NCBI RefSeq assembly: GCF_004769405.1
Contig: NZ_RQES01000018.1
Location: 248,001-312,000, forward strand
Source: Leptospira selangorensis
Lineage (GTDB): Bacteria; Spirochaetota; Leptospiria; Leptospirales; Leptospiraceae
DNA length: 64,000 nucleotides
Reading direction: 5' to 3'
Part shown: positions 12,157-21,969 of the stretch, in pieces
Layout of the letters: the number at the start of each line of letters is the position of its first letter
Numbering within the stretch: the first letter of the stretch is position 1
Notes under the pieces: generated by a model
Databases searched by the model: none
What the model was told of the DNA's origin: nothing
What the model saw: only the letters and a program-made list of their open reading frames with translations
Translations under genes and position numbers: made by a program

Positions 12157-13156
12157 ACAAGCTATCATCAAAGTTCTAGAAAAAAAGAATCTTACAGTTT
12201 CGGAAGCGGAAATAGTGATCAATTCCGTAATGAGAGGAGAAGTATCAGAGATCCTACTTTCTTCTTTTTTGACCGCAATGAGAGCAAAGGGAGAAACCGT
12301 AGACGAACTATTAGGTTTCTGTTTAGCACTTCGCCGTAACGCGCTCAAACCTAAAACTGCTTTTCCATTCGATATGCTGGACACCTGCGGAACAGGAGGA
12401 GACGGAAAAGGAACAGTTAATATCTCCACACTTTCTGCGATTGTAATTTCTTCTTTAGGGATCAAGGTTGCAAAACATGGAAACCGTTCCGTTTCTTCTC
12501 ATACCGGTTCCAGCGATATCCTCGGAAGACTAGGTTATAATACGGAAAAAACCCAAGAAGAGGTGGAATCCCATTTAGTGGAAAACGGATTTGCATTCTT
12601 ATTCGCTCCGATGTGGCATCCATCCATGAAGTTTGCAGGACCTGTCCGTAAAGAATTAGGTTTCAGGACCTTATTCAATATGATCGGCCCTTTGAGTAAT
12701 CCATTCTCTCCTCAGTACCAGATCATAGGAGTGTACGAGCCTGAATTGACCGAAACTTTTATCCGGGTTCTGCAAGGTTTGGGTTTGAGAAGGGCTCTAG
12801 TATGTCATTCTAGAGACGGACTGGATGAATTTTCCATTTTCGAAAAAACGGATTATACTCTGTTAGAAGACGGAGTTATTTCCAGGAAGGACTTCGATCC
12901 TAAAGATCTGGGTCTAAAAGATCTGAATCCTGAGGAAGTATTTACCAGCGGGCCGGACCAAGCCGAGTCTTTGGCTAGAAAGATCCTGGCAGGGGAGAAG
13001 ATCGCGGGCACCCATGCAGTTGCCTTGAACGCTGGAGCCGGGCTTTTCACCTTGGGTAAAGCTAATTCTATCCTAGATGGATATAAAACGGCATTAGAAC
13101 AGTTGGCTTCCGGAAAAACAGGCGCCTTCTTTCAAAATTTAATTACCAAGGGATAA
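12146..13156 (+). CDS. trpD: anthranilate phosphoribosyltransferase
   Basis: Second step of tryptophan synthesis, joining anthranilate to PRPP. The 336 residues have the PRPP loop DTCGTGGDGKGT and the KHGNRSVSSHTGSSDILGRLG anthranilate/phosphate region, both characteristic. The gene overlaps pgsA by 11 bases and is isolated from other trp genes here, so its expression is tied to membrane and export genes rather than to a trp operon. No trp leader is visible. Confidence 0.95.
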   Translation: MEIRQAIIKVLEKKNLTVSEAEIVINSVMRGEVSEILLSSFLTAMRAKGETVDELLGFCLALRRNALKPKTAFPFDMLDTCGTGGDGKGTVNISTLSAIVISSLGIKVAKHGNRSVSSHTGSSDILGRLGYNTEKTQEEVESHLVENGFAFLFAPMWHPSMKFAGPVRKELGFRTLFNMIGPLSNPFSPQYQIIGVYEPELTETFIRVLQGLGLRRALVCHSRDGLDEFSIFEKTDYTLLEDGVISRKDFDPKDLGLKDLNPEEVFTSGPDQAESLARKILAGEKIAGTHAVALNAGAGLFTLGKANSILDGYKTALEQLASGKTGAFFQNLITKG

Positions 13157-13210
13157 TAAAGGAAAATACTGGTCTCAAAAAGGACCAAAAAAGGAAACAC
13201 AGGCTTCATC

Positions 13211-13549
13211 ATGCTTAGCAATTTTCAAAATTTATTAATATTAGCCCAAGCGGATCCGGCTGGGGCACAAGGTGGTGGGTTTAATACTCTATTATTCATC
13301 CCGATCCTATTTATCATTCTGTATTTTATAGTGATCCGCCCTCAAAGAAACGAAGAAAAGAAAAGAAAAACGATGATCGAGAGCCTACAAAAAGGCGACG
13401 TAGTCATCACTTCTTCCGGGATCCATGGCAAGGTGGTAGAATTTAAGGACAATAACGAATCTGTTGTTTTGGCAATCGCTAAGGACACCAACGTTACCTT
13501 CAATTCCAGCACGATTTTAAGAAAGAAGGAAAAAGAGAAAGAGGCCTAA
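13211..13549 (+). CDS. yajC: Sec translocase accessory protein YajC
   Basis: Small membrane protein that associates with SecDF in the Sec holotranslocon. The 112 residues have one transmembrane helix (about 26-44, LLFIPILFIILYFIVIRPQ). The family signature IRPQRNEEKKRK follows, then a soluble domain with LQKGDVVITSSGIHGKV. Its position shortly before secD and secF supports the assignment. Confidence 0.95.
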   Translation: MLSNFQNLLILAQADPAGAQGGGFNTLLFIPILFIILYFIVIRPQRNEEKKRKTMIESLQKGDVVITSSGIHGKVVEFKDNNESVVLAIAKDTNVTFNSSTILRKKEKEKEA

Positions 13550-13589
13550 TTCCCTTTTTCCGATAGTATCAGTATAATCGGTGCGACTC

Positions 13590-14300
13590 ATGAATAAGAT
13601 CCTATGCCTCCTTCTTTGTATTTCTTTGGCCCTTCCAATATTTGGACAGGACGGAGAAGAAATCGATTTTTTGGATAAGGTTTCCGAACCTAAGAAGACA
13701 ACCACTTCTTCCAAAAAGACCCCTCTTGCAAAAGCTTCTAGAAAGAAAAAAGTAAAGAAGAACGCGGGTAAAAAGAAGAAGGTAGTCGAGTCCAAAGAGA
13801 CCGAGCAGAAAGAATCAGAGCCTAAGAAAAAAGTAGATCCTGAGATCGCACCGGAAGATCCCTCTCAAGGAAAAAATTCAGGAGATCCTAACGGACCGAA
13901 TGAAACCTCTGAGAGAAATCTAAATAAAGAAGTTTCTAATCCGGAAGTTTCGGCTGAGATCCAAAAGCCTTACTGGTTAAATGAAGAAACAAATTTAAGC
14001 CCTAAAAATCTGCCCGGTTATAATGCTAGCGCTTCTTCTTTACCTAAAGAAGATATTTCTATCAGAGAGAAGTTGGGAGAGATCCTAAAACTCGGAGACG
14101 ATAAGAAAAAAGAAGAAGAGAAAAGAAAGGCCGCAGAACAAAAAGAACAGGGAGCAATCGCAGGATTTTTCTCTGAACATAAAAAGGCGATTATCATCAT
14201 CGCAATCATACTTGCTTTTGCTTTATATCAATTCAGAGCCAAAGGCGCACGCGTCACTCGACGTTCCCCTGTGACCATCAATAAAGTGAGAAGAGACTAG
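13590..14300 (+). CDS. Lys/Glu-rich membrane-anchored protein of the sec cluster
   Basis: Family not recognised. The start is taken at ATG 13590; a GTG at 13581 would add three residues. The protein has a signal peptide (MNKILCLLLCISLALPIFGQ), then about 150 residues of charged, lysine-rich and low-complexity sequence. A charged helix (KLGDDKKKEEEKRKAAEQKEQ) precedes one transmembrane helix near the C-terminus (KKAIIIIAIILAFALYQF) and a short basic tail. It lies between yajC and secD with 10 bases to secD, so a role as a Sec-associated or envelope scaffold protein is possible but unproven. Confidence 0.7.
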   Translation: MNKILCLLLCISLALPIFGQDGEEIDFLDKVSEPKKTTTSSKKTPLAKASRKKKVKKNAGKKKKVVESKETEQKESEPKKKVDPEIAPEDPSQGKNSGDPNGPNETSERNLNKEVSNPEVSAEIQKPYWLNEETNLSPKNLPGYNASASSLPKEDISIREKLGEILKLGDDKKKEEEKRKAAEQKEQGAIAGFFSEHKKAIIIIAIILAFALYQFRAKGARVTRRSPVTINKVRRD

Positions 14301-14310
14301 GAGTCCGAAT

Positions 14311-16251
14311 TTGAAATCTGTCCAATGGATTTTTGTTCCAATATTGGTAGTAGCGTCTTCATTGACGCTTCTTTATCCAAACTTCGCCGAAAGGGAATTG
14401 GAACTCGCAGTAAGAAAAGAATTTAAAGAATTACCTGAAGAAACCCGCAAAGAAGTTCTTTCTAATTTTGCGGAAAGATGGAAAACCGATTATAACCCGA
14501 AAAGCGATTGGCAGATCGAACCTGATCCTAATATTTTCCCGGACCAGGATTATTATCTAGTCAAAGGAAGATTTATCACTTCCGCAAAGATCAACCAGCT
14601 TTCTCAGGAAAACCAGGAACTCATCTTAGAACCTAAGAATAAACTTAGACCTACTTGGGTAGAAGAGTATATTTTCGGTGGAAGACCTTTGGCGATCCGT
14701 CTGGGATTGGACTTACAAGGTGGAATGAGAGTCGTTCTGAAAGGTGATTTCGACGACTATACTTCTAAATTAAAAGATTCTTATACAAAAGAGATCGAAG
14801 AGCTTACTCGCAAAAAAAGTGACGCTAGTCTTTCCGAAAAAGAAAGAAAAGAAGCTCAAGACAAACTGAAAGAGATCGAAAGTTATTTCGAATTAACTCC
14901 TAGTAGAAAACTTGCAGAGTTAGAAAAAGCTAAGTTGATCATCGACAACCGTCTGACCAACCAAAACTTGACCGAACCTCAGGTGCGTATCCAGAAGGAC
15001 CAAGATTCTATCGAGGTTTCTTTACCAGGTGTAAGCAACTCTTCTCAGATCCTAGACATTATCAGAAACACTGAGACCGTGGAATACAGATTGAGAGAGC
15101 CATCTGATTCAAACGCAAACTCCAGAGGAACTTACCACGACGCGATTGAGTTGGAAGAAATGAAACTCATGAACGAGGGCAGAAAGGAAGAAACTGAGAT
15201 CGTAAAATTCCAGAATATAGTTAAACAGAAACTGGGAAAAGACGAGCAGGATAAATTCCTGGCGGCTATGGAGAAGAAGTATAATATCCCTGAAAAGTAT
15301 AAATTATACGTAAAATGGTCCAGAGCAAATAACCCTAAGGCATCCCTACTTCCTAGAGAATTTGTAGTTCTGGAAAGAGCTATCTCTCTCGACGGAAAGG
15401 ACATGAGAAACGCTCGTGAGAGTTACGACCAAAACAGACTTTCCTATTACGTTTCCTTCTCCTTAACTTCTCAAGGTGCTGAGAAATTTTTCGATATCAC
15501 TTCTAAAAACGTAGGAAGACAACTTGCAATCGTTTGGGGAGACAAAGTTATCTCTGATCCAGTAATTCGTAGTCCTATCGCAGGCGGTAACGCTCAGATC
15601 GACGGAGAGTTCGGACAAAAAGAAGCTACGGATCTCGCAAATGTGATCAGCGAGGGTGCACTTCCGATCCCATTAAACGTTCTGGAAATGAGATTTATAG
15701 GTCCTACTTTAGGGATCGAATCCATCGAAGTAGGATTAAAAGCGGTTCTTTTAGGATTCGCACTCGTGATCGTATTCATGTTGGTAATCTATAGATTGTC
15801 CGGCTTTGTTGCGGATATTGCACTTCTTGTGAACGTAATCGTGCTTATGGCACTTCTTTCCTTGATGGGATTCACTTTGACCTTACCTGGTTTTGCGGGG
15901 ATCATCCTCACCGTGGGTATGGCGGTGGACGCTAACGTTATTATCTACGAAAGAATTAAGGAAGAATTGGCTTCCGGAAAACATGTGTCTGCCGCGGTTG
16001 CCCAAGGATTTGATAACGCTTTCTGGACGATTATGGACAGTAACGTGACTACTTTGATCTCAGGGATCTTGATGATCAAACTTGGAAACGGACCGATCAA
16101 AGGATTTGCGATCACTCTTTGTTGGGGTATCATCACTTCCCTGTTTACCTCATTGTTCTTGAGTAGAATGATCATGGATCTATTGGTAAACAAATTCGGA
16201 GTTCGTAAACTTCGGATCGGATTCAAAAAACTGGAGTCCAAAAATGTTTGA
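14311..16251 (+). CDS. secD: protein translocase subunit SecD
   Basis: Uses the proton gradient to pull secreted proteins through SecYEG. The 646 residues have an N-terminal membrane segment and the DLQGGMRVVL motif near residue 134. A long periplasmic domain follows, with a charged insertion around 155-190. Six C-terminal membrane helices include GFAGIILTVGMAVDANVIIYERIKEE. The start is TTG with AGGAG 9 bases upstream. The end overlaps secF by 8 bases. Confidence 0.96.
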   Translation: MKSVQWIFVPILVVASSLTLLYPNFAERELELAVRKEFKELPEETRKEVLSNFAERWKTDYNPKSDWQIEPDPNIFPDQDYYLVKGRFITSAKINQLSQENQELILEPKNKLRPTWVEEYIFGGRPLAIRLGLDLQGGMRVVLKGDFDDYTSKLKDSYTKEIEELTRKKSDASLSEKERKEAQDKLKEIESYFELTPSRKLAELEKAKLIIDNRLTNQNLTEPQVRIQKDQDSIEVSLPGVSNSSQILDIIRNTETVEYRLREPSDSNANSRGTYHDAIELEEMKLMNEGRKEETEIVKFQNIVKQKLGKDEQDKFLAAMEKKYNIPEKYKLYVKWSRANNPKASLLPREFVVLERAISLDGKDMRNARESYDQNRLSYYVSFSLTSQGAEKFFDITSKNVGRQLAIVWGDKVISDPVIRSPIAGGNAQIDGEFGQKEATDLANVISEGALPIPLNVLEMRFIGPTLGIESIEVGLKAVLLGFALVIVFMLVIYRLSGFVADIALLVNVIVLMALLSLMGFTLTLPGFAGIILTVGMAVDANVIIYERIKEELASGKHVSAAVAQGFDNAFWTIMDSNVTTLISGILMIKLGNGPIKGFAITLCWGIITSLFTSLFLSRMIMDLLVNKFGVRKLRIGFKKLESKNV

Positions 16252-17182
16252 TTTTATAAAATATAAATACGTATCCATTTCTTTCTCTGCCATCCTGATC
16301 GCTGTCGGGTTTGGAGTTACCTTCGGAAAATACGGAGGATTCGCTACTTCTTTGGATTTTGACGGTGGTTTAAGAGCCGTCGTAGAGTTTCCGGAGAATG
16401 TAGAACGTAAAAACTTGGAGGAGTATTTCTCCGCTAAAAATTTAGAAGCAGTTTTGGTTCTAATGGATAAGGATAAAAACGATTACCAAATCGATATAGG
16501 CCTTGGTTCCGTTGATCAGATCAAACAACTTTATATAGAAAGAAAAGGTAAAGATAGTGTAGAAGCAAAACAAGCTTCTGCGATCGACGCATTGATCGGT
16601 CTTTTACAAGAAGACTTTAAATTAGAAAAAAAGAAAATTCTCTCCGCGAACCAAGTAGGTTCCGTGGTGGGGGCTGAGTTAACTTCTACAGGGATCTCTC
16701 TTTTGGGCCTAACTCTTTTCTTTATCATGATATATTTGAGCTTCCGCTTCCAATTCAAGTTTGCATTGGGAGCTATCTTAGCTCTAATTCATGACTTAGT
16801 GATCACGATCGCATTTATCGGATTTTTCCAGATTAAACCGAGTGTTCCTATTATCGCGGCTCTTTTGACATTACTCGGATATTCAATCAACGATACGATC
16901 GTGGTGTTCGATAGGATCCGTGAAAATGCTGGGAATTTGAGAGATACATTTTCTAAAGTGATTAACCTTTCGATCAACCAAACACTTTCCAGAACTTTCA
17001 ATACTTCTGTTGCAACTTTGATTTCCGTAGTTGCGATCATCATAGGTGGAGCAGTGGAGTTATACGATTTCGCGTATGTTCTCACTTTCGGGATTATACT
17101 CGGAACATTCTCCTCCGTGTTCATTGCTGCACCACTCGTGGATATCTACGATACTCTGAGTCAGAGGTGGAAACGCTCTTGA
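16244..17182 (+). CDS. secF: protein translocase subunit SecF
   Basis: Partner of SecD. The 312 residues carry an N-terminal helix, the SLDFDGGLRAVVEF segment matching the SecF D-x-x-G-G motif, and a C-terminal helical bundle. The bundle includes LLTLLGYSINDTIVVFDRIREN, the characteristic SecF signature. It overlaps secD at its start and ends as TTGA over the start of ribD. Confidence 0.96.
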   Translation: MFDFIKYKYVSISFSAILIAVGFGVTFGKYGGFATSLDFDGGLRAVVEFPENVERKNLEEYFSAKNLEAVLVLMDKDKNDYQIDIGLGSVDQIKQLYIERKGKDSVEAKQASAIDALIGLLQEDFKLEKKKILSANQVGSVVGAELTSTGISLLGLTLFFIMIYLSFRFQFKFALGAILALIHDLVITIAFIGFFQIKPSVPIIAALLTLLGYSINDTIVVFDRIRENAGNLRDTFSKVINLSINQTLSRTFNTSVATLISVVAIIIGGAVELYDFAYVLTFGIILGTFSSVFIAAPLVDIYDTLSQRWKRS

Positions 17183-18462
17183 GTTCTTCCCTCCCGGATC
17201 GGATTCGGGAGGAATTGACTCGCTATTCCTTTGTCTCCACCGGATATTCCAGCCCGAATCCTCCGGTGGCCTGCGTTTTAGAAGACTCAAACACCGGTGA
17301 AATTTTGTCTTCTGCTTCCACACAAAAAGCCGGACAAAACCACGCAGAAAGAGAAGCATATCGTTTGCTTCGAGAAAAATTCCCGAACGGAAAACTCCCC
17401 GACCATAATGCTTACGTAACTTTAGAGCCTTGTTCTCATTACGGTAAAACTCCTCCTTGTATTGATCTTTTCCTAAAAAAAAAACCTGTTCGATTGGAAT
17501 ATGGCTGGAAGGACCCGAATCCTTTGGTGTCTTCTCATTCCGGTTTAAATAAATTATCAGAGATCGGAATTCAGGTGATTGAAAACGCCGAGTTAGCCGA
17601 AATCTCTTCCCAATTCCTGTTCGGTTTTAGATCCAGAATAGAAAAAAGAAGGCCTGCTTTTTTACTCAAAACTTCTCTCAGCAAAGAAGGTTATTTCAGT
17701 TCGGGAGAAGGTCTCAGAGAGAAAATATCTTCTTCCGAGTCGGATGTATTTCTTTCTATGCTAAGAGCTAAAGTTGATGCGATCTTAGTCGGGCCGAATA
17801 CCGTAAGGGTAGACGATCCAGGTCTGGATTTTAGAATACCTTCTTCTTTGCCGAAGATCGCACCGCAGATTTTGCATGTGCCTGAGAATGTCGGTGTGAA
17901 TCAAAATATAGGTAGGAACTCCTACAAAGGATTTTCGGGACTTGTCTCTAAGGTTTTGGAATATTCTTCTGATCCTGAAGTTTTTCAGATCCATAAAGAA
18001 AAAGAGAAAGATTACCAACCGCTTAGAATTTTCTTTTTATCGGATCAAAATTCGATCAGTCAAAACTTTTTGGAAAAACAAAATAATATAAACGATCGTA
18101 TCGGAAAGAAGAATGCCGCATTCTTCTTGGATGAAAAAAAATCTTATGATGCAAATTTTCTTAAACGATTAGAAAATTTTTCTAGGTTTCCATTAGAGAA
18201 GGTTTCTTTCTCTGATATCCCCAGAATTTTAGAAGTTTTAGATTCTTGGGAGATTAACACGGCACTCGTAGAAGGTGGAAATTTTCTATACAAACTATTT
18301 TCTTCCATACTTTCGGAAGAAGATGCTATCTTACAAATCAGATCGAATGCCGTTTCTTTTCCAAAAGGAATCTTGCCTGAATGGAATGGAAAATTTTCCA
18401 TGGAATGGAAGGCGGAACTCGGTTCTGATCTTTGGGAGTTGGGAAGATGTTCACAGGATTAA
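17179..18462 (+). CDS. ribD: riboflavin biosynthesis deaminase/reductase RibD
   Basis: Bifunctional enzyme for the second and third steps of riboflavin synthesis from GTP. The deaminase half has the zinc motifs HAEREA and [11 protein letters not shown]. The reductase half has [18 protein letters not shown] and the late TALVEGG motif. At about 427 residues it is longer than typical (about 370) because of an inserted segment in the reductase around residues 250-320. I prefer the TTG at 17179, coupled to the secF stop as TTGA with AGAGG upstream, over the GTG at 17167. The end overlaps ribE by 16 bases. Confidence 0.9.
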   Translation: MSSSLPDRIREELTRYSFVSTGYSSPNPPVACVLEDSNTGEILSSASTQKAGQNHAEREAYRLLREKFPNGKLPDHNAYVTLEPCSHYGKTPPCIDLFLKKKPVRLEYGWKDPNPLVSSHSGLNKLSEIGIQVIENAELAEISSQFLFGFRSRIEKRRPAFLLKTSLSKEGYFSSGEGLREKISSSESDVFLSMLRAKVDAILVGPNTVRVDDPGLDFRIPSSLPKIAPQILHVPENVGVNQNIGRNSYKGFSGLVSKVLEYSSDPEVFQIHKEKEKDYQPLRIFFLSDQNSISQNFLEKQNNINDRIGKKNAAFFLDEKKSYDANFLKRLENFSRFPLEKVSFSDIPRILEVLDSWEINTALVEGGNFLYKLFSSILSEEDAILQIRSNAVSFPKGILPEWNGKFSMEWKAELGSDLWELGRCSQD

Positions 18463-19052
18463 TAGAGACTACCGGAAAAATTGAATCCGTCCAAGACACT
18501 GGGGATGGTAAAATATTTAAGGTAATAACCGCTTGGAAAGATCCGGATCTAAAAAACGGCGACTCTATTTCGGTCAACGGAGCATGTCACACCGTAACTT
18601 CCTTCCAAGAAAGCGGAAACAAATTCGAATTTTATTCTTCTTACAAAACTTTAGAGCTCACCAATTTCGGAAGTTTCCAAGTAGGAACAAAGATCAATTT
18701 AGAAAGATCGGTCCAACCCCATACCAGAATGGGCGGCCATTTTGTGACGGGGCATGTGGATCTTACAGGTACGATTCTTCTTTCTGAAGAAAAGGATTCA
18801 GGAAAAGTAAGAAGGTTCGTAATTTCTCATGATCCATTATTTACCAAATATTTTGCGGTCCGGGGTAGCGTAACTGTGGACGGAATTTCTCTCACGATCG
18901 TGGATTCTAAACCCGGTGAGTTTGAACTAGTTTTGATCCCGGAGACTCTTATTGTCACCAATGCTTCCGAAGCATGGAAGGTCGGAGCCAAGGTAAACTT
19001 GGAAGTGGACCTGATCGCGAGATATTTAGAGCAACTAGGTAAACACGGCTAA
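18447..19052 (+). CDS. ribE: riboflavin synthase, alpha subunit
   Basis: Dismutates two 6,7-dimethyl-8-ribityllumazine molecules to riboflavin. The 201 residues start with the invariant MFTGLIE. Two lumazine-binding repeats follow, marked by NGACHTVT and VDGISLTIV, with [12 protein letters not shown] between them. The start is ATG 18447; the GGGAAG just upstream is its ribosome-binding site. No lumazine synthase (ribH) follows directly. Confidence 0.95.
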   Translation: MFTGLIETTGKIESVQDTGDGKIFKVITAWKDPDLKNGDSISVNGACHTVTSFQESGNKFEFYSSYKTLELTNFGSFQVGTKINLERSVQPHTRMGGHFVTGHVDLTGTILLSEEKDSGKVRRFVISHDPLFTKYFAVRGSVTVDGISLTIVDSKPGEFELVLIPETLIVTNASEAWKVGAKVNLEVDLIARYLEQLGKHG

Positions 19053-19059
19053 GGGTTTT

Positions 19060-19136
19060 TCACGCGAAGCCGCGAAGAAAAGAAGGTCTTGATTTTTGAC
19101 TCCGAAAATCTTAGCGGTCTTTGCGCCTTTGCGTGA
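19060..19136 (+). repeat. REP-like imperfect inverted repeat in the ribE-ribBA gap
   Basis: A 19-base left arm (19060-19078, beginning TCACGCGAAG) and a 19-base right arm (19118-19136, ending CTTTGCGTGA) are reverse complements at about 16 of 19 positions, with about 39 bases between. The GCG/CTTTGCG composition resembles dispersed intergenic elements. A related but damaged copy lies near 58948. It could also act as a transcription end for the upstream operon. Confidence 0.5.
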
Positions 19137-19264
19137 GCATCCGATTAAGAAGTTTGTTCCCCTGGCAGTATCTTTTGTTCGAATTACCAACTATCAGTCT
19201 CACTTTTCCGCGCCAGCCAGGATTTATCATGGAAAAAAAACAGTCCAAGAAATGAGGTGGAATC

Positions 19265-20470
19265 ATGATCGGCTCCATTGAACAGGCAATCGAAGATATA
19301 AAAGCGGGGAAGATGATCATTCTCGTGGATTCCGAAGATCGGGAAAACGAGGGAGATCTGGTTTGTGCCGCCCAATTCACTGATAAAGAAAAGGTGAATT
19401 TTATGGCCACTTACGGGAGAGGCCTAATTTGTTTTCCTATGGAGGGAGACAGACTCAGACAATTAGGTCTGAACAGAATGGTGGACGACCTAAGTTTGGG
19501 TGACAAACACGGGACCGCGTTCACAGTTTCCGTTGACGCAAAAAACGGAACTACTACTGGGATTTCTGCCCAGGATAGAGCGACTACAATCCAAGTACTG
19601 ATAGATCCTAAAACCACTCCGGGTGACCTAATGAAACCTGGTCATTTATTTCCTTTGCAAGCAGTTTCGGGTGGAGTGCTCAGAAGAGCTGGTCACACAG
19701 AAGCGTCTGTAGATCTTTCCAAACTTGCGGGTCTTTATCCTGCTTCTGTAATCTGCGAGATCATGAATGATGATGGAACCATGTCTCGTCTTCCTGATCT
19801 GGAAAAATTCGCAGAAAAACACGGACTCAATATTTACACTATCGAAGATCTGATCCGTTACAGAAGGAAAAAAGAAAATCTAATTCATTTGGAAGTGGAG
19901 ACAACTCTTCCGACTGAGTATGGAGATTTTTCCGTCAGAGCTTATTCTACAATCATCGACGACAAAGTCCATGTTGCATTAGTAAAAGGTAAAATTGATA
20001 AGAACGACCCTATAATGGTCCGCGTACATTCCGAGTGTTTTACCGGGGATATTTTCGGAAGCGGCCGTTGTGATTGTGGGCCTCAACTCCATTCCGCTCT
20101 TTCTATGATCGCTCAAGAAGGGAAGGGAATCCTTCTTTATATGAGACAAGAAGGTAGAGGGATCGGTCTGATCAATAAACTTAAGGCTTATAATATGCAG
20201 GACCAAGGTTTGGATACTGTAGAAGCGAACGAGAAATTAGGATTTGCTCCCGACCTTCGAGAATACGGAGTGGGCGCTCAGATCCTGAAAGATATAGGTG
20301 TAGGTAAGATGAAACTTCTTACGAACAACCCTCGTAAGATAGTCGGTTTGGAAGGTTATGGTCTGGAAGTTACGGATCGAATTCCTATAGAAATTAAACC
20401 TACAGGGAATAATCACCATTATCTATTCACTAAAAAAATGAGAATGGGGCATTTGCTCGGACTGAACTAA
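19265..20470 (+). CDS. ribBA: bifunctional DHBP synthase / GTP cyclohydrolase II
   Basis: Feeds both branches of riboflavin synthesis. The N-terminal RibB domain (about 1-205) has the metal-binding [11 protein letters not shown] and GHTEASVDL motifs. The C-terminal RibA domain has the zinc cysteines in [14 protein letters not shown] and the RQEGRGIGL motif. At 401 residues it is full length for the fused form. The start has GAGGTGG upstream. I found no FMN riboswitch consensus in the 212-base leader. The last four bases overlap the convergent pdxH end. Confidence 0.95.
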   Translation: MIGSIEQAIEDIKAGKMIILVDSEDRENEGDLVCAAQFTDKEKVNFMATYGRGLICFPMEGDRLRQLGLNRMVDDLSLGDKHGTAFTVSVDAKNGTTTGISAQDRATTIQVLIDPKTTPGDLMKPGHLFPLQAVSGGVLRRAGHTEASVDLSKLAGLYPASVICEIMNDDGTMSRLPDLEKFAEKHGLNIYTIEDLIRYRRKKENLIHLEVETTLPTEYGDFSVRAYSTIIDDKVHVALVKGKIDKNDPIMVRVHSECFTGDIFGSGRCDCGPQLHSALSMIAQEGKGILLYMRQEGRGIGLINKLKAYNMQDQGLDTVEANEKLGFAPDLREYGVGAQILKDIGVGKMKLLTNNPRKIVGLEGYGLEVTDRIPIEIKPTGNNHHYLFTKKMRMGHLLGLN

Positions 20471-21108
20471 GGTTGTAGTCTGGTTTTTGCCCAAGAGCCG
20501 CTTTCTTTTCGGAATAAGATACGATCATGTAAGCGGCTTCTTCGTCCCTGCCAAAATTCTATTTCAGAAGCTTCTAATATATATCCTCCCCAGTTTTCAG
20601 GTAGAGGAACGGTTTTGCCTTCGTATTTTAGTTTTAGATCTTCATAATGTTTATCTAAAATAGATCTGTCATCGACCGGATCACTTTGAGAAGAAGCGAG
20701 TGCGCCTATTTGACTTGCGAAAGGTCTGGAATGAAAATATTCTTCCGAATTTGCTCTCGAAACTTTGGAGATCTTTCCCCTGATACGGACCTGTCTTTCT
20801 AATTCCGCCCAGAAAAATACAAGGCAGGCATTCGGATTTGATTCTAATTCTTTTCCCTTAGCGCTTGTGTAATTGGTATAAAATTGGAATCCTTCTTTGT
20901 CGATCCCTTTGAGTAATACGATCCTTGCGTCAGGCATTCCGTCTTTTCGAACAGTTGCCAAAGTCATAGCAGTAGGCTCTCTTACTTCCGAATGTACAGC
21001 TTGGTCGAACCAGGTTTTGAAAAAATCGATGGGGGAATCTCCGATATCTTTTTCGTCCAGAGATGCTTTGCTGTATTCGTTACGGATATCAGAGATCTTA
21101 TTTTCCAT
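20467..21108 (-). CDS. pdxH: pyridoxamine 5'-phosphate oxidase
   Basis: FMN-dependent enzyme that oxidises PNP or PMP to pyridoxal phosphate. The 213-residue frame from ATG 21108 has the family blocks [57 protein letters not shown] and the C-terminal [13 protein letters not shown]. The frame is open further upstream, but that part overlaps the prepilin peptidase gene and does not fit PdxH. The stop converges on ribBA with a 4-base overlap. A flavin-dependent enzyme beside flavin genes may be coincidence. Confidence 0.94.
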   Translation of the reverse strand: MENKISDIRNEYSKASLDEKDIGDSPIDFFKTWFDQAVHSEVREPTAMTLATVRKDGMPDARIVLLKGIDKEGFQFYTNYTSAKGKELESNPNACLVFFWAELERQVRIRGKISKVSRANSEEYFHSRPFASQIGALASSQSDPVDDRSILDKHYEDLKLKYEGKTVPLPENWGGYILEASEIEFWQGRRSRLHDRILFRKESGSWAKTRLQP

Positions 21109-21113
21109 ATTTC

Positions 21114-21959
21114 TTATAGAATGAGATCTGCCCAGTTGGGAAGTAAACCTGAATTTGAAAGCATTCTGGCTATAAATGTCAATACTAGTCCGATCGAAAA
21201 ATAAACTCCCATAGGGATTGGGACTTGTCTTAAACTTTCTCCTTTTTTTCTTTTCAGGACAGTGATAATGATCGCGATCCCATAAGAAGAATTTAAGAAA
21301 AATATCCACCAAGGATGTATGCTTAAGAATGCAAATGCGGGTGCGAATATTGCGTCCGCAAATCCCATACTCGCAGGAAATATAAAATAAATTAAGAAGA
21401 ATACAGCGGAGAAGGAAACATAAACGATTAACTCAGCTTTTCCCGGAACAGAATCAAATAATAGATAATTTGCCAATGCACCGAACAGAACGATAAAAGG
21501 CAAATTTTCATAATCCAAGGAAAACTTTTTGAAGTCGGTGCTTGCCGCGACTAGTAGATGCCCGCATAAGGCCACGAATGCAAAACTTCCTAATAATTTT
21601 CCGGAAAGAAGAAAGGAGACTACGAATAATAATCCGAATACTGCCTCGCATAGAGAGTATAATGGATTGATCGGAGCCTTACAATTCCTACATTCTTTTT
21701 TAGAGATCCAATATCCGAATACTGGAATGATTGAAGCACCTTTGATCTGTGTTCCACAGGATTCGCAGGAGGAAGGTTCTATTAAGATCTTTTTAAGTCT
21801 AAAAAGTTTAGAACCGATCTTTCTTTCTTTTCCGTAATAGAATCTAAGGATCCTATAGGCTAACGTAGAATAAAAACTTCCCATGGAGAAGGAGACTAAA
21901 ATGCCTCCAATCCAAATGAAAAAGATCAAATATGGGAATTCGGAATAGTACTCCGCCAA
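21114..21959 (-). CDS. prepilin peptidase (type IV leader peptidase)
   Basis: Inner-membrane aspartyl protease that cleaves, and often methylates, type IV pilin-like precursors. The 281 residues have the cytoplasmic zinc-type region with two Cys pairs (CESCGTQI and CRNCKAPINPLYSL). The catalytic aspartates are expected in STDFKKFSLD and in MGFADAIFAP, a G-x-x-D variant of the GxGD motif. At least seven hydrophobic segments follow. pdxH starts 5 bases downstream, so the genes are probably co-transcribed. Confidence 0.88.
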   Translation of the reverse strand: MAEYYSEFPYLIFFIWIGGILVSFSMGSFYSTLAYRILRFYYGKERKIGSKLFRLKKILIEPSSCESCGTQIKGASIIPVFGYWISKKECRNCKAPINPLYSLCEAVFGLLFVVSFLLSGKLLGSFAFVALCGHLLVAASTDFKKFSLDYENLPFIVLFGALANYLLFDSVPGKAELIVYVSFSAVFFLIYFIFPASMGFADAIFAPAFAFLSIHPWWIFFLNSSYGIAIIITVLKRKKGESLRQVPIPMGVYFSIGLVLTFIARMLSNSGLLPNWADLIL

Positions 21960-21969
21960 AAATTTTCTC

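Noticed and set aside
19053..19264. FMN riboswitch before ribBA
   Set aside because: The conserved core segments of the FMN element are not visible. The structure present is the REP-like inverted repeat.
21109..21312. N-terminal extension of pdxH
   Set aside because: The frame is open, but the added sequence overlaps the prepilin peptidase gene and does not resemble PdxH. The ATG at 21108 starts the conserved protein.
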